Under the pieces are notes generated by a model. It ran no database searches and had not been told where the DNA came from. It saw only the letters and a program-made list of their open reading frames with translations. A stretch of DNA of 64,000 bases from an uncultured Corynebacterium sp. (lineage in GTDB: Bacteria > Actinomycetota > Actinomycetes > Mycobacteriales > Mycobacteriaceae), in assembly GCA_946223355.1 (NCBI GenBank), contig CAMIPB010000009.1, positions 11,722 through 75,721 of the forward strand, given 5' to 3'. Positions 36,172 to 44,150 of this stretch are shown here, in pieces. A program made the position numbers and the translations under genes. The first letter of the stretch is position 1, and each line of letters opens with the position of its first letter.

Positions 36172-36567
36172 ATGCCTTCTAACGAACAACGCTGCCCTTG
36201 CAACAGTTCTTTTACCTTTGGCGAATGCTGCGGTCCAATTCATTCTGGTGAGCCTGCGCCCACAGCTGAAGCCCTCATGCGTTCCCGCTTTACTGCGTTT
36301 GTTACGGGAAACACGCAATACTTATTAGATACTTGGGCTCCCGACACCCGCCCAGAGAAGCTAGTTTTAGACACCGATGAACACGGCGTGCCATTAATCC
36401 GCTTCTACCGCCTCGATATCCTGGACGTTGTACAGGGCGGTCCCCTTGATGAATTCGGCATCGTCGAATTCGAAGCTTTTTATAAGGGAGATGCCGTCGG
36501 ATCCCAACGAGAGCGCTCCACCTTTCGGCGAGTTGAAGGGCGTTGGCTCTATAGTTCCGCGGTTTAA
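36172..36567 (+). CDS. YchJ-like UPF0225 protein with SEC-C motif
   Basis: 131 residues. The N-terminus CPCNSSFTFGECCGP is a SEC-C zinc motif (CxC...CC), followed by the YchJ-type core ALMRSRFTAFVTGNTQYLLDTW and FEAFYK. The fold of the core is NTF2-like. Function is unknown. It starts six bases after the hydrolase-OsmC gene and overlaps no other frame, so the two are likely one transcript; the tRNA gene follows 61 bases later. Confidence 0.85.
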   Translation: MPSNEQRCPCNSSFTFGECCGPIHSGEPAPTAEALMRSRFTAFVTGNTQYLLDTWAPDTRPEKLVLDTDEHGVPLIRFYRLDILDVVQGGPLDEFGIVEFEAFYKGDAVGSQRERSTFRRVEGRWLYSSAV

Positions 36568-36628
36568 AACTCTTAAGCCACCCCAAACTCCAGCGCCTGA
36601 ACACGCTCCGGTAGTCTAATAACTCTCA

Positions 36629-36702
36629 CGGGCTATGGCGCAGTTTGGTAGCGCACTACACTGGGGGTGTAGGGGTCGCAGGTTCAAATCCTGTTAGCCC
36701 GA
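36629..36702 (+). tRNA. tRNA-Pro (GGG anticodon)
   Basis: Full cloverleaf read by eye: acceptor CGGGCTA with TAGCCCG, D-stem GCGC/GCGC with loop AGTTTGGTA, anticodon stem CTACA/TGTAG with loop CTGGGGG (anticodon GGG), variable GGGTC, T-stem GCAGG/CCTGT with loop TTCAAAT, discriminator A. The CCA end is not encoded. GGG reads CCC (and CCU by wobble) proline codons. Confidence 0.95.
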
Positions 36703-36704
36703 CA

Positions 36705-36740
36705 AAAGAAGTCCAGGTCGTCGACCTGGACTTTGCTTTT
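36705..36740. terminator. Bidirectional terminator after tRNA-Pro
   Basis: AAGTCCAGGTC (36709-36719) and GACCTGGACTT (36723-36733) form an 11-bp perfect stem with a three-base loop. T-rich tracts follow on both strands (TTGCTTTTA on plus, CTTTTG on minus), serving the tRNA and the TetR gene. Confidence 0.9.
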
Positions 36741-38112
36741 ATTTAGTGAAATTCACGCCTTGCATAATGGTGTTCACCATGATTTCAGACATCTGGTACT
36801 TCCATTTGTCTGGGAAATTGCAAATCATGCCTTTAGCTGTGAGGTCGGAGAAACCATGCATCGCTGCCCAGATCACTGCTGAGTTCATAAACAGCAGCCA
36901 TGGATCTTCCGGCCCACTTTCCTCTGACATCGCTTGCTGAACCGCACTTACAAAAATGCTGTATGCCTCACGCATAGGAGTCACACCATCCCCCAACTCC
37001 CCCGACGGTGTTTCAAACGAGGCTGGGACGATGGACCCAGAAGAGATGCGACCTAAAGCTACAAATGATTCTCTCTCATCATGTGACAACATGAAGTAGC
37101 CAGCACCGTAAGCGTGAATCTTTTCCCGCCCAGTCAACTGCTCACGCGGCTTGCCGTAGGCACGCTCAGATAGCAATAGGTACTCACATGCCAGTTCATT
37201 GAGATGATCTTCTAATGCAGCACGCAACTCATCAGTGGAATTGTAAAGGACTAATGCCTTCTCGGTCGACACACCGGCACGGTTTGCTACTTCGACAATA
37301 TCTAGAGCTTTAACGCCGAACATCGCCACCTGTTGAGTTGCAGCCTGAAGAATCATGTCGGTCTCATTCATGTCCTCAGGAGCTTTCCGAATAGTTCGGT
37401 GTGCCCGGATTTCATCGATAACTTTCAAAGTAAAATTGGGAACTTGCCCGAACTCGCCGCTACGGTTCGCGTCAACATTCACCAGCATTCCGCGGTACAT
37501 CATTTCAAAGCACGAGTTAAACACTTGCTTACGGATAGCTGGAGTTAAAAGTCTAAATAGGCCAGTTAAGGTTAGTTGAGTGACGCCGTGTGCCGCAGTC
37601 CAGAAAACGATGGTTTGGGCTTCGACGAATTCTTTTGTGACATCTTCCCCCATGTTTGTAAGCGTAGTGGCGGTATGTTCAAACATCCGCTCCGTCGCAG
37701 CACAGTTACCGAAATAAGTAATCTCGTGGACCATTGACTCTTCGGGCACTTTAGCCGCTGCCTGACTAATGAGACACGCGAATTCTTCGTTGTTTTCCAC
37801 CGCGTGCATGAAGTAGGACCAGTAGATTGCACGCATGTACTCTTTGTCGGACACGTCTTCAGGAAGTTTTGAAAGGATGGCAATGTTGTACTCTTCCAGC
37901 CGGTCAACCATTAATTTCCCAAGCGTACGAAGCAGATCCTCAGTACTGCTGAAATACCTATTTGCCTCCGCCAGAGAAATGCCGGCGCGTGCTGCGACGT
38001 CCTTCAGCGAGACAGCAGACTCCCCCAGAACGCCTACAATTTCTGTAGCCTCCCGGAGCAATTTCTCGCGATAATTTGCTTCCGACACTGAAGGCTCGGT
38101 TTCTCTCTTCAC
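36739..38112 (-). CDS. Tandem double TetR-type regulator
   Basis: 457 residues from GTG 38112, which has AGGA eight bases upstream; a TTG at 38142 is in frame but poorly placed. Two complete TetR units follow each other. Unit 1: HTH at about 34-57 (VSLKDVAARAGISLAEANRY) and a WHG-like ligand domain with FWTAAHGVTQL near 170. Unit 2: HTH at about 267-292 (LDIVEVANRAGVSTEKALVL) and ligand domain with VIWAAMHGFSDL near the end. The units are divergent in sequence, so the duplication is old. Ligand and targets are unknown. A single chain may act as a pseudo-dimer. Confidence 0.85.
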   Translation of the reverse strand: MKRETEPSVSEANYREKLLREATEIVGVLGESAVSLKDVAARAGISLAEANRYFSSTEDLLRTLGKLMVDRLEEYNIAILSKLPEDVSDKEYMRAIYWSYFMHAVENNEEFACLISQAAAKVPEESMVHEITYFGNCAATERMFEHTATTLTNMGEDVTKEFVEAQTIVFWTAAHGVTQLTLTGLFRLLTPAIRKQVFNSCFEMMYRGMLVNVDANRSGEFGQVPNFTLKVIDEIRAHRTIRKAPEDMNETDMILQAATQQVAMFGVKALDIVEVANRAGVSTEKALVLYNSTDELRAALEDHLNELACEYLLLSERAYGKPREQLTGREKIHAYGAGYFMLSHDERESFVALGRISSGSIVPASFETPSGELGDGVTPMREAYSIFVSAVQQAMSEESGPEDPWLLFMNSAVIWAAMHGFSDLTAKGMICNFPDKWKYQMSEIMVNTIMQGVNFTK

Positions 38113-38228
38113 GGAATTAATCCTAACAAGCTCCCCGGGCAATGCTAGTTGTAGAGCTTAAAACTGAATCAGAAGTATCAATTTTTTTCATAAAGAAGCG
38201 TGCTTGTACAGCCATTCCCTTATAAAGC

Positions 38229-38287
38229 CTAAAGGCGAGGACTGAAACCTGAGCCATTGTGGCTAGATTCACAGTACTCGCCTTTAG
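38229..38287. other. Nested stem-loop structure
   Basis: CTAAAGGCGAG (38229-38239) pairs perfectly with CTCGCCTTTAG (38277-38287). Inside is a second hairpin, AGCCA TTG TGGCT (38252-38264). It lies in the gap between the TetR gene and the antitoxin-like gene. It may be a structured RNA, a terminator element or a mobile-repeat remnant; strand is uncertain. Confidence 0.5.
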
Positions 38288-38309
38288 TAAAACCACCCTT
38301 TGGTGGGGG
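38287..38309 (-). terminator. Terminator after the antitoxin-like gene
   Basis: On the minus strand CCACC pairs with GGTGG around a short AAAG loop, followed by TTTTAC. It starts seven bases after the stop of the small gene. Confidence 0.75.
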
Positions 38310-38315
38310 ACCTAT

Positions 38316-38495
38316 TTATGTGCCTTCGTTTCCAATACGTCCGTCGACAGCGTCACGACCCTTGTTGATCTTGTCGGCATGCTCTTCGCCAAGCTTTTGG
38401 TTAGCTACCTCTGCGCCCTTGTCCAACGCGGAATCAGAAATCTGCTCGCCCTTGTCAGAATTGAGTGCGTCCTTAGCCTTATCAAAAATACCCAT
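38316..38495 (-). CDS. Small antitoxin-like protein (MT0933/Rv0909 family)
   Basis: A 59-residue frame beginning MGIFDKAKDALNSDKGEQIS and continuing ALDKGAEVANQKLGEEHADK to IGNEGT. It is charged and helical, and matches the actinobacterial family named after the predicted antitoxin MT0933 (Rv0909); similar small CsbD-like stress proteins are an alternative. TAGGAGAGACTTC supplies the ribosome-binding site. No toxin gene is adjacent, so an antitoxin function is unproven here; it may be an orphan stress protein. Confidence 0.8.
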   Translation of the reverse strand: MGIFDKAKDALNSDKGEQISDSALDKGAEVANQKLGEEHADKINKGRDAVDGRIGNEGT

Positions 38496-38690
38496 GAAGT
38501 CTCTCCTAGAAAATCGTGTTACAGATACAAATATGCAGCAGTTTTATTGTGCAACTTGATTGAGCGGCTTTCAGCTCTACTTAAACAACCAAAGCCACTA
38601 ATACCCCACGGTACCGAGTCTGGTTTGAGCTATGTGTCGAGGAGACAACGTGTTATAGATTTGTTAAACCTACGTGGCTAAAGGCACGTT

Positions 38691-39731
38691 TTAACGGAAG
38701 CCTATATTGAAAAAATTTAGAATTTCTTTCGTCGCAAAGTCTTTAGTGATGTGTTTTTCACCGGAGGCAAGACGACCAGGCCATACATGTTGCCCGCCCT
38801 TGATACGAATATGCTTGGTTAGTGCTTCGCACTCGTCATAAGTAATAGCCACAGCAAATTTTGCGATATTATCGGTCCGCTTCTTACCGCTACAACGATT
38901 GCGCTGTGCGTCCATTGCCAACACGTCTAAAACAGACTGGTATCGGTAGGCATGTCGACTGCCTCCAAAATAGTCAACGACTGCGTCATTGGTGCCATGG
39001 ATAGACAATCTGGGCACTGGTTCGGACGAACAGCCCGAATAAATGGTGTCATAATAAGCCGCGGAGACTGATGCGACCGCACGGAATGTTTCAGGCATTC
39101 GGCAAGCGATATGAGAGGCAAATCCTCCACCGTTAGACATTCCCGCCGCGTATATTCGCGAACTATCTATCGGATAAGTCGCACGCATGCTGGAAATAAT
39201 TTGATGTACAAAATCGCGGTCTTCTTTACTCGAAGTCGACGCATACGGTGCAGGTGACCAAGCATTATTCTTTCCCTGAGGATAGACAGAAATCGCTTGA
39301 GCTCGGTCGAAGTTGGAATAGCCTTGGATACGCGAAGCATCTTCTTTCCAGCCGTGGAAAACCATAATCAGGGGCCAGTTTTTGCTGCGGTCAAAATTCT
39401 TAGGAAGCTGGACAATAAAAGTGCGACCATTCGCTAACTTAATAGGTTTAGCTTGGCCCACTCCAGGGCCTACAAAATCGGCGTTGGGCGCAACTTTTCG
39501 CTCTTGCGCGAGTGGTTCGTCTGACAAGCGGGAAACAAATTGATAGTGCAACAGCGATGGCGGTGCGCCAGCATCAGGTGTGGAACCGGAGATTCGGGAC
39601 GCGTCGTCTCGCGCAGGGACTGAAAACGAAAACGCTGCACCAAACAAGCAAAGTGTCGTGAATAGGAACACCGTAAAGCGGTGCTTCCATCCAAACCCCC
39701 GAGAATACCGCGATCGTAATTTCGTTCTCAC
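38691..39731 (-). CDS. Secreted LpqC-like esterase (PHB depolymerase family)
   Basis: 346 residues. Signal peptide or anchor at about 17-40 (HRFTVFLFTTLCLFGAAFSF). The esterase domain has the oxyanion HGWKEDASRIQGYSNFD, the nucleophile AAGMSNGGG (Ser199), the acid in IHGTNDAVVDY and the His in GGQHVWPG. These are the features of polyhydroxybutyrate-depolymerase/feruloyl-esterase family proteins such as mycobacterial LpqC, but without a lipobox Cys. Substrate unknown; it probably acts on cell-wall or host esters outside the cell. Confidence 0.87.
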   Translation of the reverse strand: MRTKLRSRYSRGFGWKHRFTVFLFTTLCLFGAAFSFSVPARDDASRISGSTPDAGAPPSLLHYQFVSRLSDEPLAQERKVAPNADFVGPGVGQAKPIKLANGRTFIVQLPKNFDRSKNWPLIMVFHGWKEDASRIQGYSNFDRAQAISVYPQGKNNAWSPAPYASTSSKEDRDFVHQIISSMRATYPIDSSRIYAAGMSNGGGFASHIACRMPETFRAVASVSAAYYDTIYSGCSSEPVPRLSIHGTNDAVVDYFGGSRHAYRYQSVLDVLAMDAQRNRCSGKKRTDNIAKFAVAITYDECEALTKHIRIKGGQHVWPGRLASGEKHITKDFATKEILNFFNIGFR

Positions 39732-39751
39732 GAGGGCTCCTCCCGATGCTA

Positions 39752-41515
39752 TTAGCTAGAACGACCTATTTTCCACGCCTCCCAAAGACGGGAATATCGA
39801 CCTTTCGAGGTTAACAGTGTTTCGTGAGTACCTTGTTCCACTACACGGCCTTTGTCCATAACAATTATGTGATCTGCGCTGCTTGCTTGGTTGAGTCGAT
39901 GAGCAATAACCAGCGCGGTTCGTCCACGTGTCACTTCCATCGCAGCAGCCTCGAGTTGACCTGCGTTGCTAGAACCTGCTTCAGCGGTTGCTTCATCCAT
40001 GATCACAATCGTGGAGTCAAGGAGAAGTATTCGAGCCAATGCCAGCTGCTGTGTGGCTACAGGGTCAAGAGCCATTCCATGTGCTCCAATGACTGTGTCT
40101 AATCCGTCAGGAAGCTCCTCATACCATTGGGCTTTTACTCGCCTAAGCGCTTCTTCAAGTTCCTCATCTGTTGCATCAGGCTTCGCGAGAGTCAGGTCAT
40201 GGCGCAAGGTTCCGGAAAATGCGTAAACTTCCTGCGATACAAGTGCCAGTCGTGCCACACGTTGCTTATCTGATAGTTCTGATACTTCGACGCCGTCAAC
40301 CTCCACAGAGCCCACTTGCGGGATCCTCAAGCCTGCAAGCAAAGCAGCTACCGTAGTCTTTCCCGCACCAGTTGGTCCTACGACTGCGACAACTTGTCCA
40401 GGAGCTATCTCCAGATCAATGCCTGCAACGCTCCATACTCCCTGGCTTGCGGCCTCGTCGCTGTAAGAAAAATGGACATTACGCATAAGAACGTGTCCTC
40501 GGCGCGGTGGCGCGGGTTTGTCCGGGATGGGATTCGGTGGATCAATTACTACTCCCACAATGCGGGCCAACGAAGCATATCCTGATTGCACAGTGTCCAA
40601 CACGCGCATCAACCCCATCAAAGGTCCCCGAAGCCTTATGAGCATGAGCATGGCGCCTGTAACTGCACCGGGAGTCAACGTTGCTGAACGTACCGCCCAA
40701 AATCCCACCACCAATCCAGTACACAGCATCAAACACTCAGCAACCGACATCCACACCTGGAGTACGACCATTGTGCGACGTGCTCTAAAACCGAGCGTTG
40801 CTACATCTCTACTGCTTGAACCAATGCGATGATGCATCCATGATTCCAACCTAAAAGCGCGGACAGTTTCCCTGCCACGAATTGCTTCAAGGACTCGATC
40901 GGCGCGCTCGGCGCGGGCTTGTCTTTCCGCGCTATATCGCTGTGGCGCAGCGGCGAGATAACGTCGCGCCGCAAAAAAGTAGATTGGCGCAACCGTTACC
41001 ACTACCAGCAAATACTGCCAATCTAAGCTAACCAGGGTTACGGCTGTCGCTGCTATCGAAAATACAGATGTAGTAAGAACCGGGATCGTTTCCGTTACTG
41101 CAGCTGACAATTCTGCCACGTCGTCCGTCGAGCGTGAGACCAAATCGCCACTTCCGGCTTCCTCGACGCGGTGAGTGGGCAGTCGCAGTGCAGTGCCCAC
41201 GACATCTTCTCGAAGATTAGCGATGAGGCGTTCCGTAACGCGAGCTAATACATAAAAGCCTGCTGCAGAACATACTGCAGCAAGAAGTGCTGCCCCTAGA
41301 AGTGAAAGCGCGACCCCCGACAAGGTGGCGGAACCGTTGCCTTGGACAACATCGACAATGCGTCCAAGCTGGAATGGCACCTGAATATTTGCCGCTGCAC
41401 CCACAATCATAAGGACTAAAGCCAGCAATACCTGGCGGCGTGCCCCCGGAACACTACGCGATTGTGTAAACAGTACAGAGCGAACTTGACCGACAGAAGC
41501 TGTTGGAAAACGCAT
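39752..41515 (-). CDS. ABC exporter half-transporter with intact Walker motifs
   Basis: 587 residues from ATG 41515, which overlaps the upstream stop as TAATG; a longer frame to 41569 would overlap the partner gene and lacks the family N-terminus. Six membrane helices (about 28-310), then a nucleotide-binding domain with Walker A GPTGAGKT (Lys386), Q-loop Gln428, Walker B IVIMDE (503-508) and H-loop His539. The ABC signature LSGGQ is replaced by MALDPVATQQ (about 482-490). It forms a heterodimer with the upstream product, which supplies the missing signature. Substrate unknown. Confidence 0.9.
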   Translation of the reverse strand: MRFPTASVGQVRSVLFTQSRSVPGARRQVLLALVLMIVGAAANIQVPFQLGRIVDVVQGNGSATLSGVALSLLGAALLAAVCSAAGFYVLARVTERLIANLREDVVGTALRLPTHRVEEAGSGDLVSRSTDDVAELSAAVTETIPVLTTSVFSIAATAVTLVSLDWQYLLVVVTVAPIYFFAARRYLAAAPQRYSAERQARAERADRVLEAIRGRETVRAFRLESWMHHRIGSSSRDVATLGFRARRTMVVLQVWMSVAECLMLCTGLVVGFWAVRSATLTPGAVTGAMLMLIRLRGPLMGLMRVLDTVQSGYASLARIVGVVIDPPNPIPDKPAPPRRGHVLMRNVHFSYSDEAASQGVWSVAGIDLEIAPGQVVAVVGPTGAGKTTVAALLAGLRIPQVGSVEVDGVEVSELSDKQRVARLALVSQEVYAFSGTLRHDLTLAKPDATDEELEEALRRVKAQWYEELPDGLDTVIGAHGMALDPVATQQLALARILLLDSTIVIMDEATAEAGSSNAGQLEAAAMEVTRGRTALVIAHRLNQASSADHIIVMDKGRVVEQGTHETLLTSKGRYSRLWEAWKIGRSS

Positions 41516-42981
41516 TAAGCGTTCACCTCTTCCCACGACTCCACCGAACAGTCGGCGACAGCCTTCCATGCCGGAGACGAGCTAAACACAACCGTGGGCC
41601 TTCCTGCTCGCCATTGCTTCACTCGACGTGCAATAAGCTGCTCGGTCACGGAGTCAACCGCAGTTGTAGGTTCCACCAATAGTAAAATTTCTGGTTCCTG
41701 AGCTATCGCCCGAGCCAGAGCTACTCGTTGGCGTTGGCCGCCAGACAGGTTTCCAGCGCCTTCGGCAAGTTCCCTGTCATGTATGTCTTCCCCCGCGGCA
41801 GCATATAGTGCTTTTTGCACGTCAATCTCAGCATTGAGTGCAATGTTTTCATAGACGGTTCCAGAAAACAGTTGCGCTGCATGAGGCGCAACGAGCACGC
41901 GCTCACGCGGTAGCAAAGCAAACTCGTCCAGCAATGTTTCATCCACAGCAGCACCAACAACAGTTAGGCCCGATGGGAAATCGACGTCCAATTGTTCGTC
42001 TGTTGTGTACCTCGTTGGCGCTGTAAGTATGCTCCTTATTCGGGAAGCCGAAGCTTGAGCTGTAGCCCACCGCGAAGCGATGTTCTTTCCAAGCATGGTC
42101 AAAGGCGTGATGATGAACTGCGTTAGTCCAATGGTCGTAATCAACTCTCCCACCGTGATTGTGCCGTTTATACACAACCAACCAGCCACAAGGCTGACGG
42201 AAATAATATACGTCGAACCAATCAAATCAGTAACGGCATTTAAAGCCGCTCGTGAACCATTCGCGGCAACGGTCTTTTCAAATGCAACGTCCGATACCTT
42301 GCTGTAGCGTTCGCCAACCACGTCCACAGCGCCAATCCCCTTAAGAATACGAAGCCCTGCTACCACATCAGTGGCTGTTGCCGACGCATCTGCAAGCGCC
42401 TTTTGCCGCGCACTGGATTTCTTTCGCAGTGGTGTTGCCGCTTTTACAGACCCCCACACCACTAGCGGTCCCCCTATCAAAACTGCTACGCCCAACGGGA
42501 TGTGAACTAAAGCCACCATGATGGCCACGTAGATAATGGAAACTGCTTCGGCCACTGGAAACACCGTCATCACAACAGCTTCGGAAACGCGTTGGGTATC
42601 AGAGGACGCAACCGAGAGCAACTCACCAGCGCTTCGCTTGCGCCCACCTAGTCCCTGGGGTTCAGAGATCCGGTCTGTCGTTTCCATGCGCAGTTCATGT
42701 CCTACCTCAAGCTGCGCTGCGATAAACAATTGCCTTCCAAACCATGCCGCAACGATATTGATGGCAAAGATCACGACAAGGGCAGCAATCCACCACCTCA
42801 ATCGGGCACTATCTCCCAGCGCAATTGCTTCATCAATCGCTTTACCCACGATGACCGGGGATAATCCGTTGCAGACAAACATCAAGGCCATCAAAAGCCC
42901 GGATGGAATAGTTTGGTGCTTCCGGGACAGCACGGTTTTTATTAGCCATTTGTCATCATGCGGGTCCGGAAGGTTAGTCAT
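41515..42981 (-). CDS. ABC exporter half-transporter with degenerate NBD
   Basis: 488 residues from ATG 42981 (MTNLPDPHDDKW); the frame is open to 43047 but upstream residues are not family-like. Six membrane helices (about 25-310) and a shortened nucleotide-binding domain. No Walker A is present: the region reads FPSGLTVVGAAVDETLLDEF. The signature GNLSGGQRQR (412-416) is perfect. Walker B is ILLLVEPTT, with Asp replaced by Val436 but Glu437 kept, and the H-loop reads VVFSSSP without His. This half therefore cannot bind ATP productively but completes its partner's site. Confidence 0.88.
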   Translation of the reverse strand: MTNLPDPHDDKWLIKTVLSRKHQTIPSGLLMALMFVCNGLSPVIVGKAIDEAIALGDSARLRWWIAALVVIFAINIVAAWFGRQLFIAAQLEVGHELRMETTDRISEPQGLGGRKRSAGELLSVASSDTQRVSEAVVMTVFPVAEAVSIIYVAIMVALVHIPLGVAVLIGGPLVVWGSVKAATPLRKKSSARQKALADASATATDVVAGLRILKGIGAVDVVGERYSKVSDVAFEKTVAANGSRAALNAVTDLIGSTYIISVSLVAGWLCINGTITVGELITTIGLTQFIITPLTMLGKNIASRWATAQASASRIRSILTAPTRYTTDEQLDVDFPSGLTVVGAAVDETLLDEFALLPRERVLVAPHAAQLFSGTVYENIALNAEIDVQKALYAAAGEDIHDRELAEGAGNLSGGQRQRVALARAIAQEPEILLLVEPTTAVDSVTEQLIARRVKQWRAGRPTVVFSSSPAWKAVADCSVESWEEVNA

Positions 42982-43033
42982 AACGCGCCATTGTATTTCA
43001 ATGCGTTGCCTACCGAGTACATTGATGTGTGTT

Positions 43034-43831
43034 ATGTCAATGCCCAATCCCTCGCATTTTCCTAGTTATCGTAAGCCCAGTGAAAAAGAAGGCCCGTCCT
43101 TCACCAACTCGGCACACCGCGCACAGTCCTCTTCCGCATTTCGCGCCGGGGCCTCTACCTACGACGAAGTTCGGCCACACTATCCCGATGAGGTTTACGA
43201 GCTTTTAACTCCCGGTTCCAAAGTTCTCGATTGTGGCGCAGGCACGGGTAAATTCACCGAAGGCCTGGTATCACGAGGCTTTCCGACGCTCGCGTGCGAT
43301 CCCTCAGCAGACATGGTCAACGTACTACGTAGCAAGATTGATATCCCTGTCTGGCGCGCCGTAGCTGAGAATACGGCTCTGAACACGCACAGCGTGGATG
43401 CAATGTCTTGCGCCCAGACTTGGCATTGGGTTGATACACACCAGGCATGCGCTGAGGCTGATCGCGTCATTAAGTCAGGGGGCACCCTCCTTCTCGCATG
43501 GAACACTCTAGACGTGCAGAAAGACCCGTGGATCCTTCGTCTTGCTCGCATCATGCACTCCGGTGATATCCAGCGCCCTGGTTTTTATCCACAAGTCACA
43601 AGCCCATGGGAGCTCTCCAACGAGCTCCGGCTGAACTGGAGTCACATGCTAACTCCTCACCAACTTCATCTGCTCATGCACACCCGGGCCTATTGGCTAC
43701 GCAATGGTCAAAGTATCCGCGAACGCATGACCGGCAATCTCAACTGGTATCTATTTGAGCACATGGGCTTTACGGAGGACCAAAAAATAGAAATCCCCTA
43801 CCGCACGGACGCTTTCGCGTACCGGCGGTGA
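43034..43831 (+). CDS. Class I SAM-dependent methyltransferase
   Basis: 265 residues from ATG 43034 (a second ATG at 43040 is possible). The frame is open upstream to 42536, but this overlaps the ABC gene and is not family-like. N-terminal SSAFRAGASTYDEVRPHYPD is the common start of YcgJ/Delta24-type methyltransferases; SAM motif I is VLDCGAGTGKFTEGL (about 67-81), then FPTLACDPSADM and the C-terminal YRTDAFAYRR. It is divergent from the ABC exporter with a 52-base spacer, so it may methylate the exported compound, though this is only inferred. Confidence 0.87.
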   Translation: MSMPNPSHFPSYRKPSEKEGPSFTNSAHRAQSSSAFRAGASTYDEVRPHYPDEVYELLTPGSKVLDCGAGTGKFTEGLVSRGFPTLACDPSADMVNVLRSKIDIPVWRAVAENTALNTHSVDAMSCAQTWHWVDTHQACAEADRVIKSGGTLLLAWNTLDVQKDPWILRLARIMHSGDIQRPGFYPQVTSPWELSNELRLNWSHMLTPHQLHLLMHTRAYWLRNGQSIRERMTGNLNWYLFEHMGFTEDQKIEIPYRTDAFAYRR

Positions 43832-44103
43832 AGGACACCTTTTCTTTTGGTCAGTACCTAAAGCACGGCCTGCGCCAAGAAGAAGCCCACGATGCACGAG
43901 GTAAGTACGCTGATTATTCCTGGGATGATGAAGGAATGGTTGATGACGAACTTGCGCCGATGCCTCCGTATCGGGTACCCAAAAGAAGGGCTCCTAGAAT
44001 GATGAGAACTTGCAGTACGATTGCCACACCTGAGGTGGGATCTAAGGCCGTCGCCAACATGACATACCTTTGGGTAGTGGTGGTTATTACCACTTCATTT
44101 TAA
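43828..44103 (+). CDS. Doubtful hypothetical ORF over a relic
   Basis: 91-residue frame with GTG overlapping the methyltransferase stop (GTGA). The first ~45 residues (MKDTFSFGQYLKHGLRQEEA, then YADYSWDDEGMVDDELAPM) look like a plausible protein, but the second half is antisense to a C4-dicarboxylate transporter relic at 43956-44060, so the C-terminal VANMTYLWVVVVITTSF is an accident of that remnant. It may be a real small gene whose 3' end was replaced by a deletion junction. Confidence 0.35.
   Translation: MKDTFSFGQYLKHGLRQEEAHDARGKYADYSWDDEGMVDDELAPMPPYRVPKRRAPRMMRTCSTIATPEVGSKAVANMTYLWVVVVITTSF
43956..44060 (-). pseudogene. Relic of an anaerobic C4-dicarboxylate transporter (DcuA/DcuB type)
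   Basis: From ATG 44060 the minus strand encodes MLATALDPTSGVAIVLQVLI and goes on ILGALLLGTRYGGIG, which is the N-terminus and first membrane helix of Dcu-family transporters. The match ends abruptly at GGIG; the next codons read ASSSSTIPSSSQE and stop at 43914. About 35 of some 430 residues survive. This is a deletion remnant of a fumarate/succinate antiporter gene. Confidence 0.65.
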
Positions 44104-44104
44104 A

Positions 44105-44138
44105 AGAAAATACCCGTCTGATGAAAACCAGACGGGCT
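44105..44138 (-). terminator. Terminator after der
   Basis: CCCGTCTG (44113-44120) and CAGACGGG (44129-44136) form an 8-bp perfect stem. On the minus strand the stem is followed by TATTTTCTTTTA. It ends the der transcript 13 bases after the stop. Confidence 0.9.
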
Positions 44139-44150
44139 TGATTTATCTCA

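Noticed and set aside
42536..43033. N-terminal extension of the methyltransferase frame
   Set aside because: It lies antisense to the ABC transporter gene and has no family resemblance; the methyltransferase begins at 43034.
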